DNA from: Strigops habroptila
Taxonomy: Eukaryota > Chordata > Aves > Psittaciformes > Psittacidae
DNA: 64,000 bases
Assembly: GCF_004027225.2 (NCBI RefSeq)
Contig: NW_022651109.1
Span: 165,177 to 229,176 of the forward strand
Direction of reading: 5' to 3'
A program made the translations under genes and the position numbers. Within the stretch, counting starts at the first letter, position 1. Every line of letters begins with the position of its first letter. Shown piece by piece: positions 50,001-60,502 of this stretch. The notes beneath the pieces were generated by a model that ran no database searches, was not told the origin of the DNA, and saw only the letters and a program-made list of their open reading frames with translations.

Positions 50001-52494
50001 GTGTCCTACAGATGGTCCCAACCCCAACTTCTCCTGCTCTTCTCCATGGTTGAGAGATCTTCCTGGAGCTCCAACCATCTCCAGACCCTTCCCAGAGCTC
50101 CACCATGTCCTACAGGTTCTCATTGACCAACCACAGAGGTCCCAACCCCAACTTCTCCTGCTCTTCTCCATGGTTGAGGGACCTTCATGGAGCTCCAAAC
50201 CCTTCCCAGAGCTCCAGTGTCCATCCCATGTGTCCTACAGATGGTCCCAACCCCAACTTCTCCTGCTCATCTCCATGGTTGAGGGACCTTCATGGAGCTC
50301 CAACCATCTCCAGACCCTACCCAGAGCTCCAGTGTCCATCCCATGTGTCCTACAGATGGTCCCAACCCCAACTTCTCCTGCTCATCTCCATGGTTGAGGG
50401 ACCTTCATGGAGCTCCAACCATCTCCAGACCCTTCCCAGAGCTCCACCATGTCCTACAGGTTCTCATTGACCAACCACAGAGGTCCCAACCCCACCTTCT
50501 CCTGCTCATCTCCATGGTTGAGGGACCTTCATGGAGCTCCAACCATCTCCAGACCCTTCCCAGAGCTCCAGTGTCCACCCCACGTGTCCCATGGATGGGG
50601 TTTGGTCCCCATTGAGGTCCCAAACCCAACTGCTCCTTGGTTGAGGGACCCTCATGGAGCTCCAGGCATCTCCCACCCCATCCCATACGTGAAGATAGGA
50701 ATAAGGGTGGGATCAAGGTGGGGATTGAGGTGGGAATGAGGGTGGGAATAGGGAATGGAAGCAGGAATGGAGATGGGACCAAGGTGGGATCTGAGGTGGG
50801 ATGAAGGTGGGAATGGACATGAATGGAGGTGGGAATGGAGGTGGGATGAAGGTGGGAATGGAGGTGGGATCAAGGTGGGATCGGGAATGGGATCAAGGTG
50901 GGAATGGACATGAGAATGGAGGTGGGATCAAGGTGGGGATTGGGAATGGAGGTGGAGCCAAGGTGGGACTGAAGATGGGAATGGACATGGGATCAAGGTG
51001 GGATTTGAGGTGGGAACTGGGAATGGAGATGGGATCAAGGTGGGAATCAGGAATGGAGATGGGAATGGAGGTGGGATCAAGGTGGGAATGGAGATGGGAA
51101 TGGAGCTGGGATCAAGGTGGGATCAAGGTGGGAATGGAGCTGGGATCAAGGAGGGATCAAGGTGGGATCAAGGAGGGATCAAGGTGGGAATGGAGCTGGG
51201 ATCAAGGTGGGATCAAGGTGGGAATGGAGCTGGGATCAAGGTGGGAATGGAGCTGGGATCAAGGTGGGATCAAGGTGGGAATGGAGCTGGGATCAAGGAG
51301 GGATCAAGGAGGGATCAAGGTGGGATCAAGGAAGGATCAAGGTGGGAATGGAGCTGGGATCAAGGTGGGATCAAGGTGGGAATGGAGCTGGGATCAAGGT
51401 GGGATCAAGGAGGGATCGAGGTGGGATCGAGGTGGGATCAAGGAGGGATGAGGGTGGGAGCGGAGCAGGGGGCCGAGGCTCCGCCCCCTCCCTCCCGGCA
51501 GCCAATCGGAGCGCGGGGGGGGGGTGTCTCACCGGAAGGGGTAGGCGAAGGGGGCGCTGCTGGAGGCGTTGGGGCTCCCGGCGCAGCTCAGGCGGAACCC
51601 GACGGAGCCGCGGAACCCCCCGACCGTGGCGAAGGCGAAGATGGAAAAGAACTGCGGGAAAAGCAGGAAAAGTTGGGAATTCCGGCCCCAAATCCCACCC
51701 AGAATGGGCTTCCCCCCCAAAAAACGGGGAAAAACGAGCCAAAAATGGGGGTTTTGGGGGGAAAAATGAGGCAGGAAATGGGTCAAAAGGGGGAATTTGG
51801 GGATTTTAAATAGGAATTGATGGGAAAAGTGGGAATTCTGGGGCAAAACGAGGTGGGAAAAGGGTCAAAAGGGGGGATTTTGAATGTTTGGGGCTGGAAT
51901 TTGGAATTTTCAATAGGAATTGGTGGAAAAAATGGGAATTTGGGGTAAAAGTGAGGCAGGAAATGGGTCAAAAGGTGGAATTGTGGGAATTTGAGGGGGG
52001 AATTCGGGATTTCTAAGTGGGACTGATGGGAAAATGGGAATTCAGCCCAAAATCCCACCCAAAATGTGATTTCCCCCCAGAAAACGGGGAAAACCGAGCC
52101 CAAAATGGGGGTTTTGAGGTAAAAATGAGCCGGAAAATGGCTCAAAAGGCGGAATTTGGGGATTTAAAGCGGCATTTTGGGATTTTAAAGAGGAATCGAT
52201 GCAAAAAGAGGGAATTTGGGGGCAAAACGAGGCGGGGAACGGGTCAAAAGCGGGAACTCGGGGTCGGAATTCGGGATTTCGAACTGGAATTGCGGGAAAA
52301 AAGGGAATTTCACCTCCCAGCCCCCCCCTTCCCCTCTCAGTGCCCCCCCCCCGCACCCCAGCCCGCCCCACCCCGCTCCCCGCCCTATCCCGCTCCCCCC
52401 CCGGTGCCCCCCGCGCCCCGCTCACCCCCTGCAGGGGCCGGATCAGCCCGAGCGGTTCCCGGGTCGGGCCCAGGTTCCACCGCGGAGCCGCCAT
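47015..52494 (-). CDS. Synaptophysin-family four-transmembrane (MARVEL) vesicle protein
   Basis: Five coding exons on the minus strand: 52494-52426, 51651-51533, 49788-49578, 47588-47412 and 47122-47015; 684 bases, 227 residues, all junctions in phase. Family signatures in order: [10 protein letters not shown], then [14 protein letters not shown] (TM1), [17 protein letters not shown] (TM2 start), [13 protein letters not shown] (TM3 end) and [15 protein letters not shown] (TM4), with a paired Cys in each luminal loop. These are diagnostic of synaptophysin/SYPL/synaptoporin. The cytoplasmic tail after TM4 is short (about 20 residues, Pro-rich) and lacks the Tyr-Gly repeats of synaptophysin, so it is closer to a SYPL-type protein. 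Such proteins sit in small secretory or transport vesicles. The exact paralog cannot be decided here. Confidence 0.85.
47640..48400. repeat. ~120-bp minisatellite in intron 3 of the synaptophysin-like gene
   Basis: About seven copies with 'gtggacaccaagtgttatgg' and 'acccatgggacatggtgg'. It lies on the low-coordinate side of intron 49577-47589. Confidence 0.85.
48700..49480. repeat. 'ggatggtgattggatgatgg' minisatellite
   Basis: (ggttggatgatggtggat)n, about 45 units of 12-18 bases in the same intron. On the minus strand it reads CATCCAACC / CATCCACC and shows long but meaningless open frames. Confidence 0.9.
49860..50610. repeat. ~112-bp minisatellite in intron 2 of the synaptophysin-like gene
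   Basis: About seven copies with 'gagggaccttcatggagctcc' and 'cccatgtgtcctacagatgg'. Each has the same three blocks in the same order. Confidence 0.85.
50690..51465. repeat. 'ggtgggatcaagg' minisatellite
   Basis: About 55 units of 11-18 bases (gggatcaaggt / gggaatggaggt / ggagctggga), ending 70 bases before exon 2. Confidence 0.9.
51660..52300. repeat. ~85-200-bp repeat in intron 1 of the synaptophysin-like gene
   Basis: Degenerate blocks with 'gaaatgggtcaaaaggggg', 'aatttggggattttaaa' and 'aaaacggggaaaaacgagcc', three to four copies, A- and G-rich on the + strand. Confidence 0.75.
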
Positions 52495-52530
52495 CTTCCC
52501 CCGCGCCGGAAGTGACGTCAGGGAGGCGGG
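52495..52530 (-). promoter_or_regulatory. ETS-CRE composite promoter with YY1-like start of the synaptophysin-like gene
   Basis: CCGGAAGTGACGTCA at 52506-52520 joins an ETS site and a full CRE (TGACGTCA) directly upstream of the start codon. The start itself (AAGATGGCGGC on the minus strand) matches a YY1 site. There is no TATA box and the region is CpG-rich, which suggests a broadly active promoter. Confidence 0.6.
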
Positions 52531-52589
52531 AAAGCAGGAAGGAAGGAAGGAAGGAAGGAAAGGGAGGAGCTGCGCGGGAACGCGGCGGT

Positions 52590-53135
52590 TCATTTGCATG
52601 CGAAACCACGCCCCCTACCCATGTTGGTGTTACATTTACATACGAGGCCACGCCCCCTCTCCATTATGAGTGCGCAGCCGAGCCGCGCCCCCCCCCCGCG
52701 GCCGTGGCCACGCCCCCTCCGCATGTGCCCGCTCATTTACATACGTGGCCATGCCCCTCCGTAGCTCTCACTTCGTGGCCACGCCTCCCGATGATTGGAG
52801 ATGCTCATTTGCATACTCGACCACGCCCCCAGCTCATGTTGCACGCCTGGCCATGCCCCCTCCTCGCGGCTCTTTTGCATACGGAGCCACGCCCCTTTCG
52901 CGCCGCGACCCCGCCCTTCGGCTCTAATTTGCATAGCAAGCCGCCCCCCCACCATTAACCCCAGCCGCCCCAATTCCCTTATTTGCATAGCCACGCCTCC
53001 CCTACCGCCTCATTTGCATAGCCGATGATTGACACTGGGTTCCATTGGCGTGGCCACGCCCCCCCGAGACCCCGCCCATTAACACGTTCAACCAATCCCT
53101 TCAATCAGTTTATTGACATCATTTGCATGGCCCCG
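52590..53135. repeat. Octamer plus CACCC-box array
   Basis: Nine units of 30-110 bases each join an octamer or near-octamer with CCACGCCC or a close variant. Exact ATTTGCAT at about 52592, 52806, 52927, 52982, 53010 and 53121; variants ATTTACAT and TTTTGCAT at 52635, 52736 and 52875. Octamers bind POU factors and CCACGCCC binds KLF/Sp factors. The array lies between the promoter of the synaptophysin-like gene and the 3' end of CTU1. Confidence 0.65.
53109..53114 (-). terminator. CTU1: Polyadenylation signal of CTU1
   Basis: TTTATT on + (AATAAA on minus). It is the first good minus-strand signal beyond the CTU1 coding region, overlapping the end of the octamer array. Confidence 0.5.
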
Positions 53136-53496
53136 CCCATGACTCGCGGCTCTTTCACATAGGGAGCCACAAGCCCCCCCCCCCCCCGGGAGGGGCCATT
53201 GATGATGTCACACACAACAGCCAATCGGCAGCAGGGAGGGGCGTGGTTTCCACGGGTGGCTCCGCTTCCTTGGTAAGGCCACGCCCCCTCCTGCCCTGGG
53301 TCCTAGCGCACCCACCCCCCTCCCCCCACTGGGGACCCCCCCAACTGCCCTCCAACCACTTCAAGCGCCCCACAACTGCCCTCCAAGTCCCTCTAACTGC
53401 CCCCAGGGACCCACAACTGCCCCCAAGTGCCCCTCAAGCACCCCCCAAGTACCCCAATAACCCCCAAGCGCCTCCAACTTCCCCCCAAGTGCCCCA

Positions 53497-53552
53497 TCAG
53501 AAGTCCCAGATGTTGAGGGCCCCCCGGGGCCCGGCCCAGCCCCAGCTCCCGG
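53497..53552 (-). other. Possible last coding exon of CTU1
   Basis: After an AG on the minus strand (53553-53554) a frame reads SWGWAGPRGALNIWDF and stops at 53497. Its Trp-rich end looks like a genuine C-terminus, and a poly(A) signal follows. It needs a phase-1 junction that was not found from the preceding CTU1 exon, and there is no polypyrimidine tract. It may belong to CTU1 with a missed donor or indel, or be coincidence. Confidence 0.3.
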
Positions 53553-53619
53553 CGCCTCAGGGTCCGGCCCCCGGCCCCCCCCACCTCCACCTCCACCCCC
53601 GCCAGGGGGTCGACAGCCC

Positions 53620-54350
53620 CACGGCCACCGGCCCCATGGCCAATAGCCCCATGGCCAATAGCCCCATGGCGGTCAACCCTATGGCCACCAACCCCATGGC
53701 CACCAGCCCTACAACTACACGCCCCATAGCCCCCATCCCCATTGCCCCATCCCCACGTCCATCACCCCTATGGCCAACATCCCCATGCCCATCACCCCCA
53801 TGACCCCCAGCCCTACAACTACACGCCCCATAGCCTCCATCCCCATGACCATGACCTCCTTCACCCTTATGGCCATCAGCTCCATGATCACCATCCCTAT
53901 GGCCACCACCATCCCCATGTCCCTCACCCCTATGGCCATCAGGTCCATGACCACCATCTCCATGCCCACCACCCCTATGACCCTCACCCCTACAACCACA
54001 CACCCCATTGCCCCCATCCCCATATCCACCACCCCTATGGCCACCATCTCCATGCCCACCACCCCTATGACCCCCAGCCCTACAACTACACACCCCATTG
54101 CCCCCATCCCCATATCCATCACCCCCATGACCCCCAGCCCTACAACCACACACCCCATAGCCCCCATCCCCATAGCCCCCATCCCTATGCCCATCACCCC
54201 TATGGCCACCATCTCCATGCCCATCACCCCTATGACCCTCACCCCTACAACCACACACCCCATAGCCCCCATCCCCATTACCCCCATGACCCCAGCCCCA
54301 CAACTACCCGCCCCATAGCCCCCATGCCCATGACCCTCACCCCTACAACC
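53620..54350. repeat. 'cccatagcccccatcccc' minisatellite at the CTU1 3' end
   Basis: About 40 units of 12-18 bases with 'tatggccaccatctccatgc' and 'ccctacaactacac'. The annotated CTU1 frame runs into it and stops at 54278. Confidence 0.85.
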
Positions 54351-57300
54351 ACACCCCCCCACCCCCCACCCCTCCCCCCCCATCCCCCCTCCTCCTTGGC
54401 CACCTCCAGCGCCCTCTTCCCCAGCCCCACCTTGGGCCTGCCCCTCTCTAGGGCGGCCAGGAGCACGCAGGCCTTGCACAGCTCCCGGCTGGCGGCGAAC
54501 CCGCACCTGCGGCAGGCGCCCAGCACCCTGCCGCCGCCCTCAGCACCCACCCGCAGCCGGCGGCTCGAGTGGCCCAGGGCGGCCACGGCCGGGGCCCTGG
54601 CGGCCTCCAGCTCCTTGAGCAGGGCCCTGGCGTGGCCGCGGAAGGCCTGCGGCGCGTACACGCACTCGGTGCTCACGTACTCCAAGCCCTGGAAGTAGGC
54701 GTAGAGCACGATCTCCTTCTCGTAGGCGTGGCGCAGCGGCTTGCACCGCGGCACCGGCGGCCACGGCGCCCCCGAGGGCTTCCCGCTGGCCTGAGGGGGC
54801 TCCGCTGGGGTCTTGAGGGGCTTCTTGGGGGTGTTTGTGGGGTTTAGGGGGGTCTTCGTTGGGGTCTTGATGGCTTCCGTTGGGTTCTTGGGGGTGTACG
54901 TGGGGTTTGGGGTGGTCTTTATGGGGTTTGGGGTGGTGCCTATGGGGTTCTTGGTGGTGTCCATGGGGTTTATGGGGGTCTTCATTGGGTTCTTGATGGT
55001 GTCTATGGGGTTTGGGGTGGTTGGAGACCCCATAGGGACCTTCATGAAACTCATCAGGGTCTCTATAGGGTCTGGGGTGGTGTCCACGGGGTTTGGGGTG
55101 GTCTTTATGGGGTTTGGGGTGGTTTCTATGGGGTTTGGGGTGGTATTTATGGGGTTTGGGGTGGTGTCTATGGGGTTTGGGGTGGTTTCTATGGGGTTTG
55201 GAGTGGTTGGAGACCCCATAGAGACCTTCATGAAACTCATCAGGGTCTCTACCGGGTCTGGGGTGGTGGCTATGGGGTTCTTGGGGGTCTTCACTGGGTT
55301 CTTGATGGGCTTCGTTGGGTTCTTGGTGGTGTCCATGGGGTTTGGGGTGGTATTTATGGGGTTTGGGGTGGTGTCTATGGGGTTTGGGGTGGTTGGAGAC
55401 CCCATAGGGACCTTCATGAAGCTCATCAGGGTCTCTATAGGGTCTGGGGTGGTGTCTATGGGGTTCTTGGTGGTGTCTATGGGGTTTATGGGGGTGTCCG
55501 TGGGGTTCTTGGGGGTCTTCATTGGGTTCTTGGTGGTCTTTATGGGGTTTGGGGTGGTGTCTATGGGGTTTGGGGTGGTTTCTGTGGGGTTTGGGGTGGT
55601 TTCTGTGGGGTTTGGGGTGGTTTCCATAGGGTTTGGGGTGGCTGGAGACCCCATAAGGACCTTCATGAAGCTCATCAGGGTCTCTATAAGGTCTGGGGTG
55701 GTGTTGATGGGGTTCTTGGTGGTGTCCATGGGGTTTATGGGGGTCTTCATTGGGGTCTTGATGGCTTCCATTGGGTTCTTGATGGCTTCCATTGGGTTCT
55801 TGGTGGTGTCCATGGGGTCCTCGGTGGTCACAGAGCCTGCACTGATCTCCATGGACCTCACAGCAGCCTCCGGGGTGTCTCCCATGGGGTTTCTGGTGCT
55901 CTCCATGGGGTTCTTGGTGGTCCCAGAGCTCCTGGAGGTCCCTACGGTGTCACTGGAGGTCCCTATGGGGTCACTGGAGGTCTCTATGGGGTCACTGGAG
56001 GTCTCTATGGTGTCCCCGGTGTCCCTGGAGGTCCCCGTGGGGTCCCCGGTGCCGCCGGTGGCCTCGGTGGCCGTGCGCCGCAGCCGCGCCACGTCCCCGC
56101 GCAGGAAGTTCATCAGGACGGTCTCAGCGATGTCGTCGGCGTTGTGCCCTGCGGGGAGCGCGTACAACCGGGTACAACCGGTTCCAACCGGTTACAACCA
56201 GTTACAACCAGTTACATCCCACTTACATCCAGTTAGAACCAGTTACCCCCCACTTACATCCAGTTAGAACCAGTTACATCCCACTTACATCCACTTAGAA
56301 CCAGTTACATCCCACTTACATCCATTTAGAACCAGTTACATCCCACTTACATCCACTTAGAACCAGTTACACCCCACTTACATCCAGTTAGAACCAGTTA
56401 CACCCCACTTACATCCAGTTAGAACCAGTTACCCCCCACTTACAACCAGTTAGAACCAGTTACATCCCACTTACATCCAGTTAGAACCAGTTACCCCCCA
56501 CTTACATCCAGTTAGAACCAGTTACCCCCCACTTACATCCAGTTAGAACCAGTTACCCCCCACTTACAACCAGTTAGAACCAGTTACATCCCACTTACAT
56601 CCAGTTAGAACCAGTTACATCCCACTTACAACCAGTTAGAACCAGTTACATCCCACTTGTACTCAATTATATCCACCTAGAACCAGTTATAACCAGTTAT
56701 AACCACCTATAACCAGTTACATCCCGCTATAACCAGTTGTTAGAACCAGTTACAACCAGTTCCAACCCAGTTAGAACCAGTTCCATCCGGTTCCAACCAG
56801 TTATAAGCAGCTGCACCCCACCTACAAGCACTTACACCTTACGTGCAACTAGAACCACTCAGAACCAGTGACACCAGTGACACCAGTAACACCAGTGACT
56901 CCCCAGTCCCCCCCAATCCCCTCCCAGTCCCCATCTATCGCTTCCCAGTGTATCCCAATCCCCTCCCAGTCTCCCCCAATCCTCTCCCAGTCCATCCTAA
57001 TCCCCTCCCAGTCTATCCCAGTCCATCCCAATCTACCCCAGTCCCTTCCCAATGCCCCCTAATCCCCTTCTATCACTTCCCAGTCCATCCCAATCCCCTC
57101 CCACCCATTCCCAGTTTCCCCCAATGCCCTCCCAGTCTATCCCAATCCCTCCCAATCCCCTCCCAGTCCCTCCCAGTTCCCCCCAATCCCCTCCCAGTGT
57201 ATCCCAATCCTCTCCCAGTCCCTCCCAGTCCCCCCCAATCCCCTCCCAGCCCATCCCAGTCCCCCCCAGTCCCCCCCAGTACCCTCCCAATCCCCTCTGA

Positions 57301-58448
57301 GTCTATCCCAGACCATCCCAATCCCCTCCCAGTCCCCCCTAATCCCCTCCCAGTCTATCCCAGTCCACCCCAATCCCCTCCCAGTCCATCCCAGTCCATC
57401 CCAATCCCCTCCCAGTCCATCCCAGTCCATCCCAATCCCCTCCCAGTCCCTCCCAATCCCCTCCCAGTCTATCCCAGTCCATCCCAGTCTCTCCAAATCC
57501 CATTCCAGTCCCCCCAATCCCCTCCCAGTCTATCCCAGTCCATCCCAGTCCCCCCAATCCCCTCCCAGTCTATCCCAGTCCACCCCAATCCCCTCCCAGT
57601 CCATCCCAGTCTATCCCAATCCCCTCCCAGTCTATCCCCGTCCATCGCAGTCCCCCCCAGTCCCCCCCAATCCCCTCCCAGTCTATCCTAGTCCATCCCA
57701 ATCCCCTCCCAGTCTATCCCAATCCATCCCAATCCTCTCCCAGTCCATCCCAGTCCATCCCAATCCCCTCCCAGTCCATCCCAGTGTATCCCAATCCCCT
57801 CCCAGTCCATCCCAGTCCATCTCAATCCTCTCCCAGTCCCCCCCAATCCTCTCCCAGTCTATCCCAATCCCTCCCAATCCCCTCCCAGTCTATCCCAGTC
57901 CATCCCAATCCCCTCCCAGTCCCTCCCAGTCCCCCCCAGTCCCCCCCGGCCTCACCAGTGGCGATCCAGTCGGCGGCCAGCAGCCGGGCCGCCCTCTCCA
58001 GCGCCTGCCTCCTCATGACGCCGCAGAAGGTGCAGCGGGAGCCGGGTCCTAGCGCCGGCCCCAGCTCATCCACGCTCCAGCCGAACAGCTCCCGGTGGGA
58101 GAGCACGAGGAGCGGGGGGGAGCCGCGGCCCCTGCGCACGGCCGCCAGCGCCGCCTCCCGGTACCCGGCGATGCCCTCGTCCACCGAGACCAGCGCCAGG
58201 CGCCAGCCCAGGCGCGGGGCGAAGCGCTGCAGGAGGTGGCTCAGCACCGTCGAGTCCTTCCCGCCGGATGCGGCCACGGCCACGGTGGCGCCGGGACCCG
58301 GCGCGGGCGGGCGGGAGCCCGGCGCCAGGGAGCGAAGGGCTTCGGCCTCGAAGCGCCGCACGAAGCAGCCGCGGCAAAGGGGGGAGCCGCAGCGCGGGCG
58401 CAGCAGCGCCGGGGGGCGCGAGCAGTGCAGGCAGCGCGGGGGGGGCAT
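54278..58448 (-). CDS. CTU1: Cytosolic thiouridylase subunit 1 with large in-frame repeat insertion
   Basis: CTU1 with CTU2 thiolates wobble U34 of tRNA Lys, Glu and Gln in the cytosol, using sulfur from URM1. Coding exon 1 (58448-57956) begins MPPPRCLHCS, then the PP-loop ATPase motif SGGKDSTVL, VDEGIAGYREAALAAV, CTFCGVMRR and WIATG. Exon 2 (from 56148) continues HNADDIAETVLMNFLRGD and later EKEIVLYAYF, CVYAPQAFRGHARALLKELE and the zinc-binding CRRCG...LCKAC. Intron phase is 1. Between RLRRTATEATGG and RCKPLRHAYEKE, where human CTU1 has a short linker, lie about 430 in-frame codons of Thr-Pro-Asn-rich repeats (about 54760-56070). Without splicing the protein would be near 785 residues; the human protein is about 348. 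The C-terminus past ALEVAKEE also runs into repeat sequence (stop at 54278), so the true end is uncertain. Confidence 0.85.
54795..56050 (-). repeat. 21-bp-based coding minisatellite inside CTU1 (TTPNPID-type)
   Basis: The minus strand reads heptads TTPNPID / TTPNPIE, with a longer block ETLMSFMKVPMGSP appearing four times. All unit lengths are multiples of three, and no stop occurs over about 1.25 kb in the CTU1 frame. Confidence 0.85.
56165..56880. repeat. 'cacttacatccagttagaaccagttac' minisatellite
   Basis: About 26 copies of a 27-30 base unit in intron 1 of CTU1, immediately upstream (minus sense) of exon 2. Confidence 0.9.
56890..57945. repeat. 'cccagtccatcccaatcccct' minisatellite
   Basis: About 55 units of 10-20 bases in intron 1 of CTU1, next to the donor of coding exon 1. 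On the minus strand it reads GGGATTGGGATGGACTGG; ATTGG cores occur but without the NF-Y flanks. Confidence 0.9.
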
Positions 58449-58499
58449 GGCCTGCAGCGGGAACGGGGGGCGCGGTTAGCGGGGGGGGACACCCTAAAG

Positions 58500-58900
58500 G
58501 GGATGGGGGGGACCTAAAGGTGATGGGAACATGCTAAGGGGGTGATGGGGGGTGATGGGGGGTGATGGGGACACACTAAGGGGTTAATGGGAAGTGATGG
58601 GGGGTGATGGGGATGCACTAAGGGGGTGATGGGGGTGATAGGGGGTGATGGGGACACACTAAGGGGGTGATGAGGGGTGATGAGGGGTGATGAGGATGCA
58701 CTAAGGGGGTGATGGGGGTGATGGGGTGATGGGGACACACTAAGGGGGTGATGGGAAGTGATGGGGGGTGATAGGGGGTGATGGGGATGCACTAAGGGGG
58801 TGATGGGGGGTGATGGGGGTGATGGGGACACACTAAGGGAGTGATGGGGGGTGATGGGGATGCACTAAGGGGGTGATGGGGAGTAATGGGGGGTGAAGGG
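58500..58900. repeat. ~60-bp minisatellite 'cactaagggggtgatgggg'
   Basis: Seven or so copies with 'tgatggggacacactaagg' upstream of the CTU1 coding exon, within its 5' intron. The same texture resumes at 59010-59105. Confidence 0.85.
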
Positions 58901-58902
58901 GG

Positions 58903-58990
58903 GAGCCACAGCAGCGCCGGGGGCGCGAGCAGTGCAGGCAGCGCGGGGGGGGCATGGCCTGCAGCGGGAACGGGGGGCACGGTTAGAGGG
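58903..58990 (-). pseudogene. Truncated duplicate of the CTU1 start region
   Basis: About 90 bases nearly identical to 58382-58487, including the acceptor (ctgcag on minus), the ATG and about 15 codons of CTU1 with a small internal deletion. It then falls into repeat sequence. It cannot encode a CTU1 product alone, but it keeps an acceptor and an ATG. Confidence 0.75.
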
Positions 58991-59109
58991 GGGACACCCT
59001 AAAGGGGATGGGGGGGGACCTAAAGGTGATGGGGGGCGATGGGGATACGCTAAGGGGGTGATGGGGGGTGATGGGGGGACTTAGAGAGAGAGCTAACACT
59101 AAGGGGGCG

Positions 59110-59330
59110 ATGAGGGAACCCTAAAGGTGAATGTGACCCCCAACCCCCCCCCCAAAGGGCCGCAATGGTCCCTCCCAGCCCCAAACCCCCCCCGCCATGG
59201 GCCGCAATGGTCCCTCCCAGCCCCAACCCCCCCCCCCCAAGGGCCGCAATGGTCCCTCCCAGCCCCAACCCACCCGCCATGGGCCGCAATGGTCCCTACA
59301 CCCCCCCCAGCCCTCCCCAAGCCCCCCAAA
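59110..59330. repeat. ~40-bp minisatellite 'gggccgcaatggtccctccc'
   Basis: Four copies with 'agccccaacccccccc' between them. It lies in the 5' intron of CTU1. Confidence 0.8.
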
Positions 59331-59385
59331 CCCCCCCAACCCCCCAATGGGCTCTCCCAGCGCCCCCCCTCTCCCCTCCCGTTAC

Positions 59386-59560
59386 CGGGAATGGTCTCGT
59401 CCGCCGGGCTCACGTTACACCGCGCCGCTGCACGCGCCGCCGGACCCTTCCCGGAGTGCACCGCGCTGGGGAGGGGCGGGGGAGCGTGGCCACGCCCACC
59501 AAGGACCCCGGCGGCCAATCAGAGCGCGGGGGGCGGAGCCACGGCCAAGCCTGCGCAGGG
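59386..59560 (-). promoter_or_regulatory. CTU1: CTU1 promoter and non-coding first exon
   Basis: A minus-strand donor (ccg then gtaacg) at 59386-59380 closes a CpG-rich leader exon whose 5' end is near 59480. Further up are a CCAAT box (CCAATCAGAGCG, 59515-59526), a GC box (GGGGCGGAG, 59530-59538) and TGCGCAG (59552-59558). The next exon begins at 58451, just before the ATG. No TATA box is seen. Confidence 0.55.
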
Positions 59561-59569
59561 GGAGGGTAA

Positions 59570-60440
59570 TTAGCAGTGGTGGGGTCATTAATAGCCCTAA
59601 AAGAGTCATTAATATTGCTAAAGGAGTAATTACTGCTCTCTAAGAGTAATTAATGTTTTCTAGGGGTAACTAATAGCCCCAAACGGTAATTAGTAGCCCT
59701 AAAAGAGCAATTAATAGCCCTACTGGGGTAATTAATAGCCTCCATGGGGTAATTAATGCTCTCTAAAGGTAAATAATGTCCTCTAGGAGTAACGAGTAGC
59801 CGCAAGGGGTAATTAACAGTCCCCAATAGGCGATTAATAGCCCTAAAGGCGTAATTAATAGCCCTAAAGGGGTTATTAATGCTCCCTAAGGGTAATTAAT
59901 AGCCCCAAGAGATACTTAATAGCCCCCAGTGGGCAATTAATAGCCCCAATTCCTGTAATTAATATCCCCATGGGGTAAATAATGCTCCTTGAAGAGTAAA
60001 TAATAGCCCCAAAGGGGTAATTAACAGCACCAAGGGGTAACTAATAGCCCCAAGGCATAATTAGCAGCTCCAAACGACTAATTAACAGCCCCCAATGGGT
60101 AATTAATGGCCCACAAGGGATAAATAACGGCTCCAAAGGGTAATTAATGGTCTCTAATGGTAATTAATAGCCTCCAATGGGTAATTGACAGCCCCCAAGG
60201 GGCAATAAACAGCCCTAAAGTGGTAACTGAAATGCCCCAGGGGTCATTAATTGCCCCCAGGGGGTAATTAACAGCCCCCATGGGGTAGTTAATGCCATCT
60301 AAGAGTAATTAATAGCCCCAATAGGTTAATTAACAGCACCCAGGCATAATTAATAGCCCCAAAAAGCAATCAAAAGCCCTAAAGAGTCATTAACAGCCCC
60401 CAAGGGGTAATTAAGGCTCCTATTGCATAATTAACACACC
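59570..60440. repeat. ~30-bp TAATTAATAGCCCC minisatellite
   Basis: About 29 degenerate copies of 'gggtaattaatagccccaaa'. It is A/T-rich in a GC-rich setting. Most units contain TAATTA or ATTAAT, the core bound by many homeodomains. It lies between the divergent CTU1 and TYROBP promoters. No gene. Confidence 0.85.
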
Positions 60441-60502
60441 GCAAGGGGCGGAGCTTACCGTAAGGGGGGGCGGAGCTTACCGTAAGGGGGCGGGGCCCAC
60501 CC

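Noticed and set aside
56890-57950. ATTGG cores in the CTU1 intron 1 repeat as another NF-Y array
   Set aside because: Flanking bases (GGGATTGGGA) do not fit the NF-Y consensus and the site is far from the promoter.
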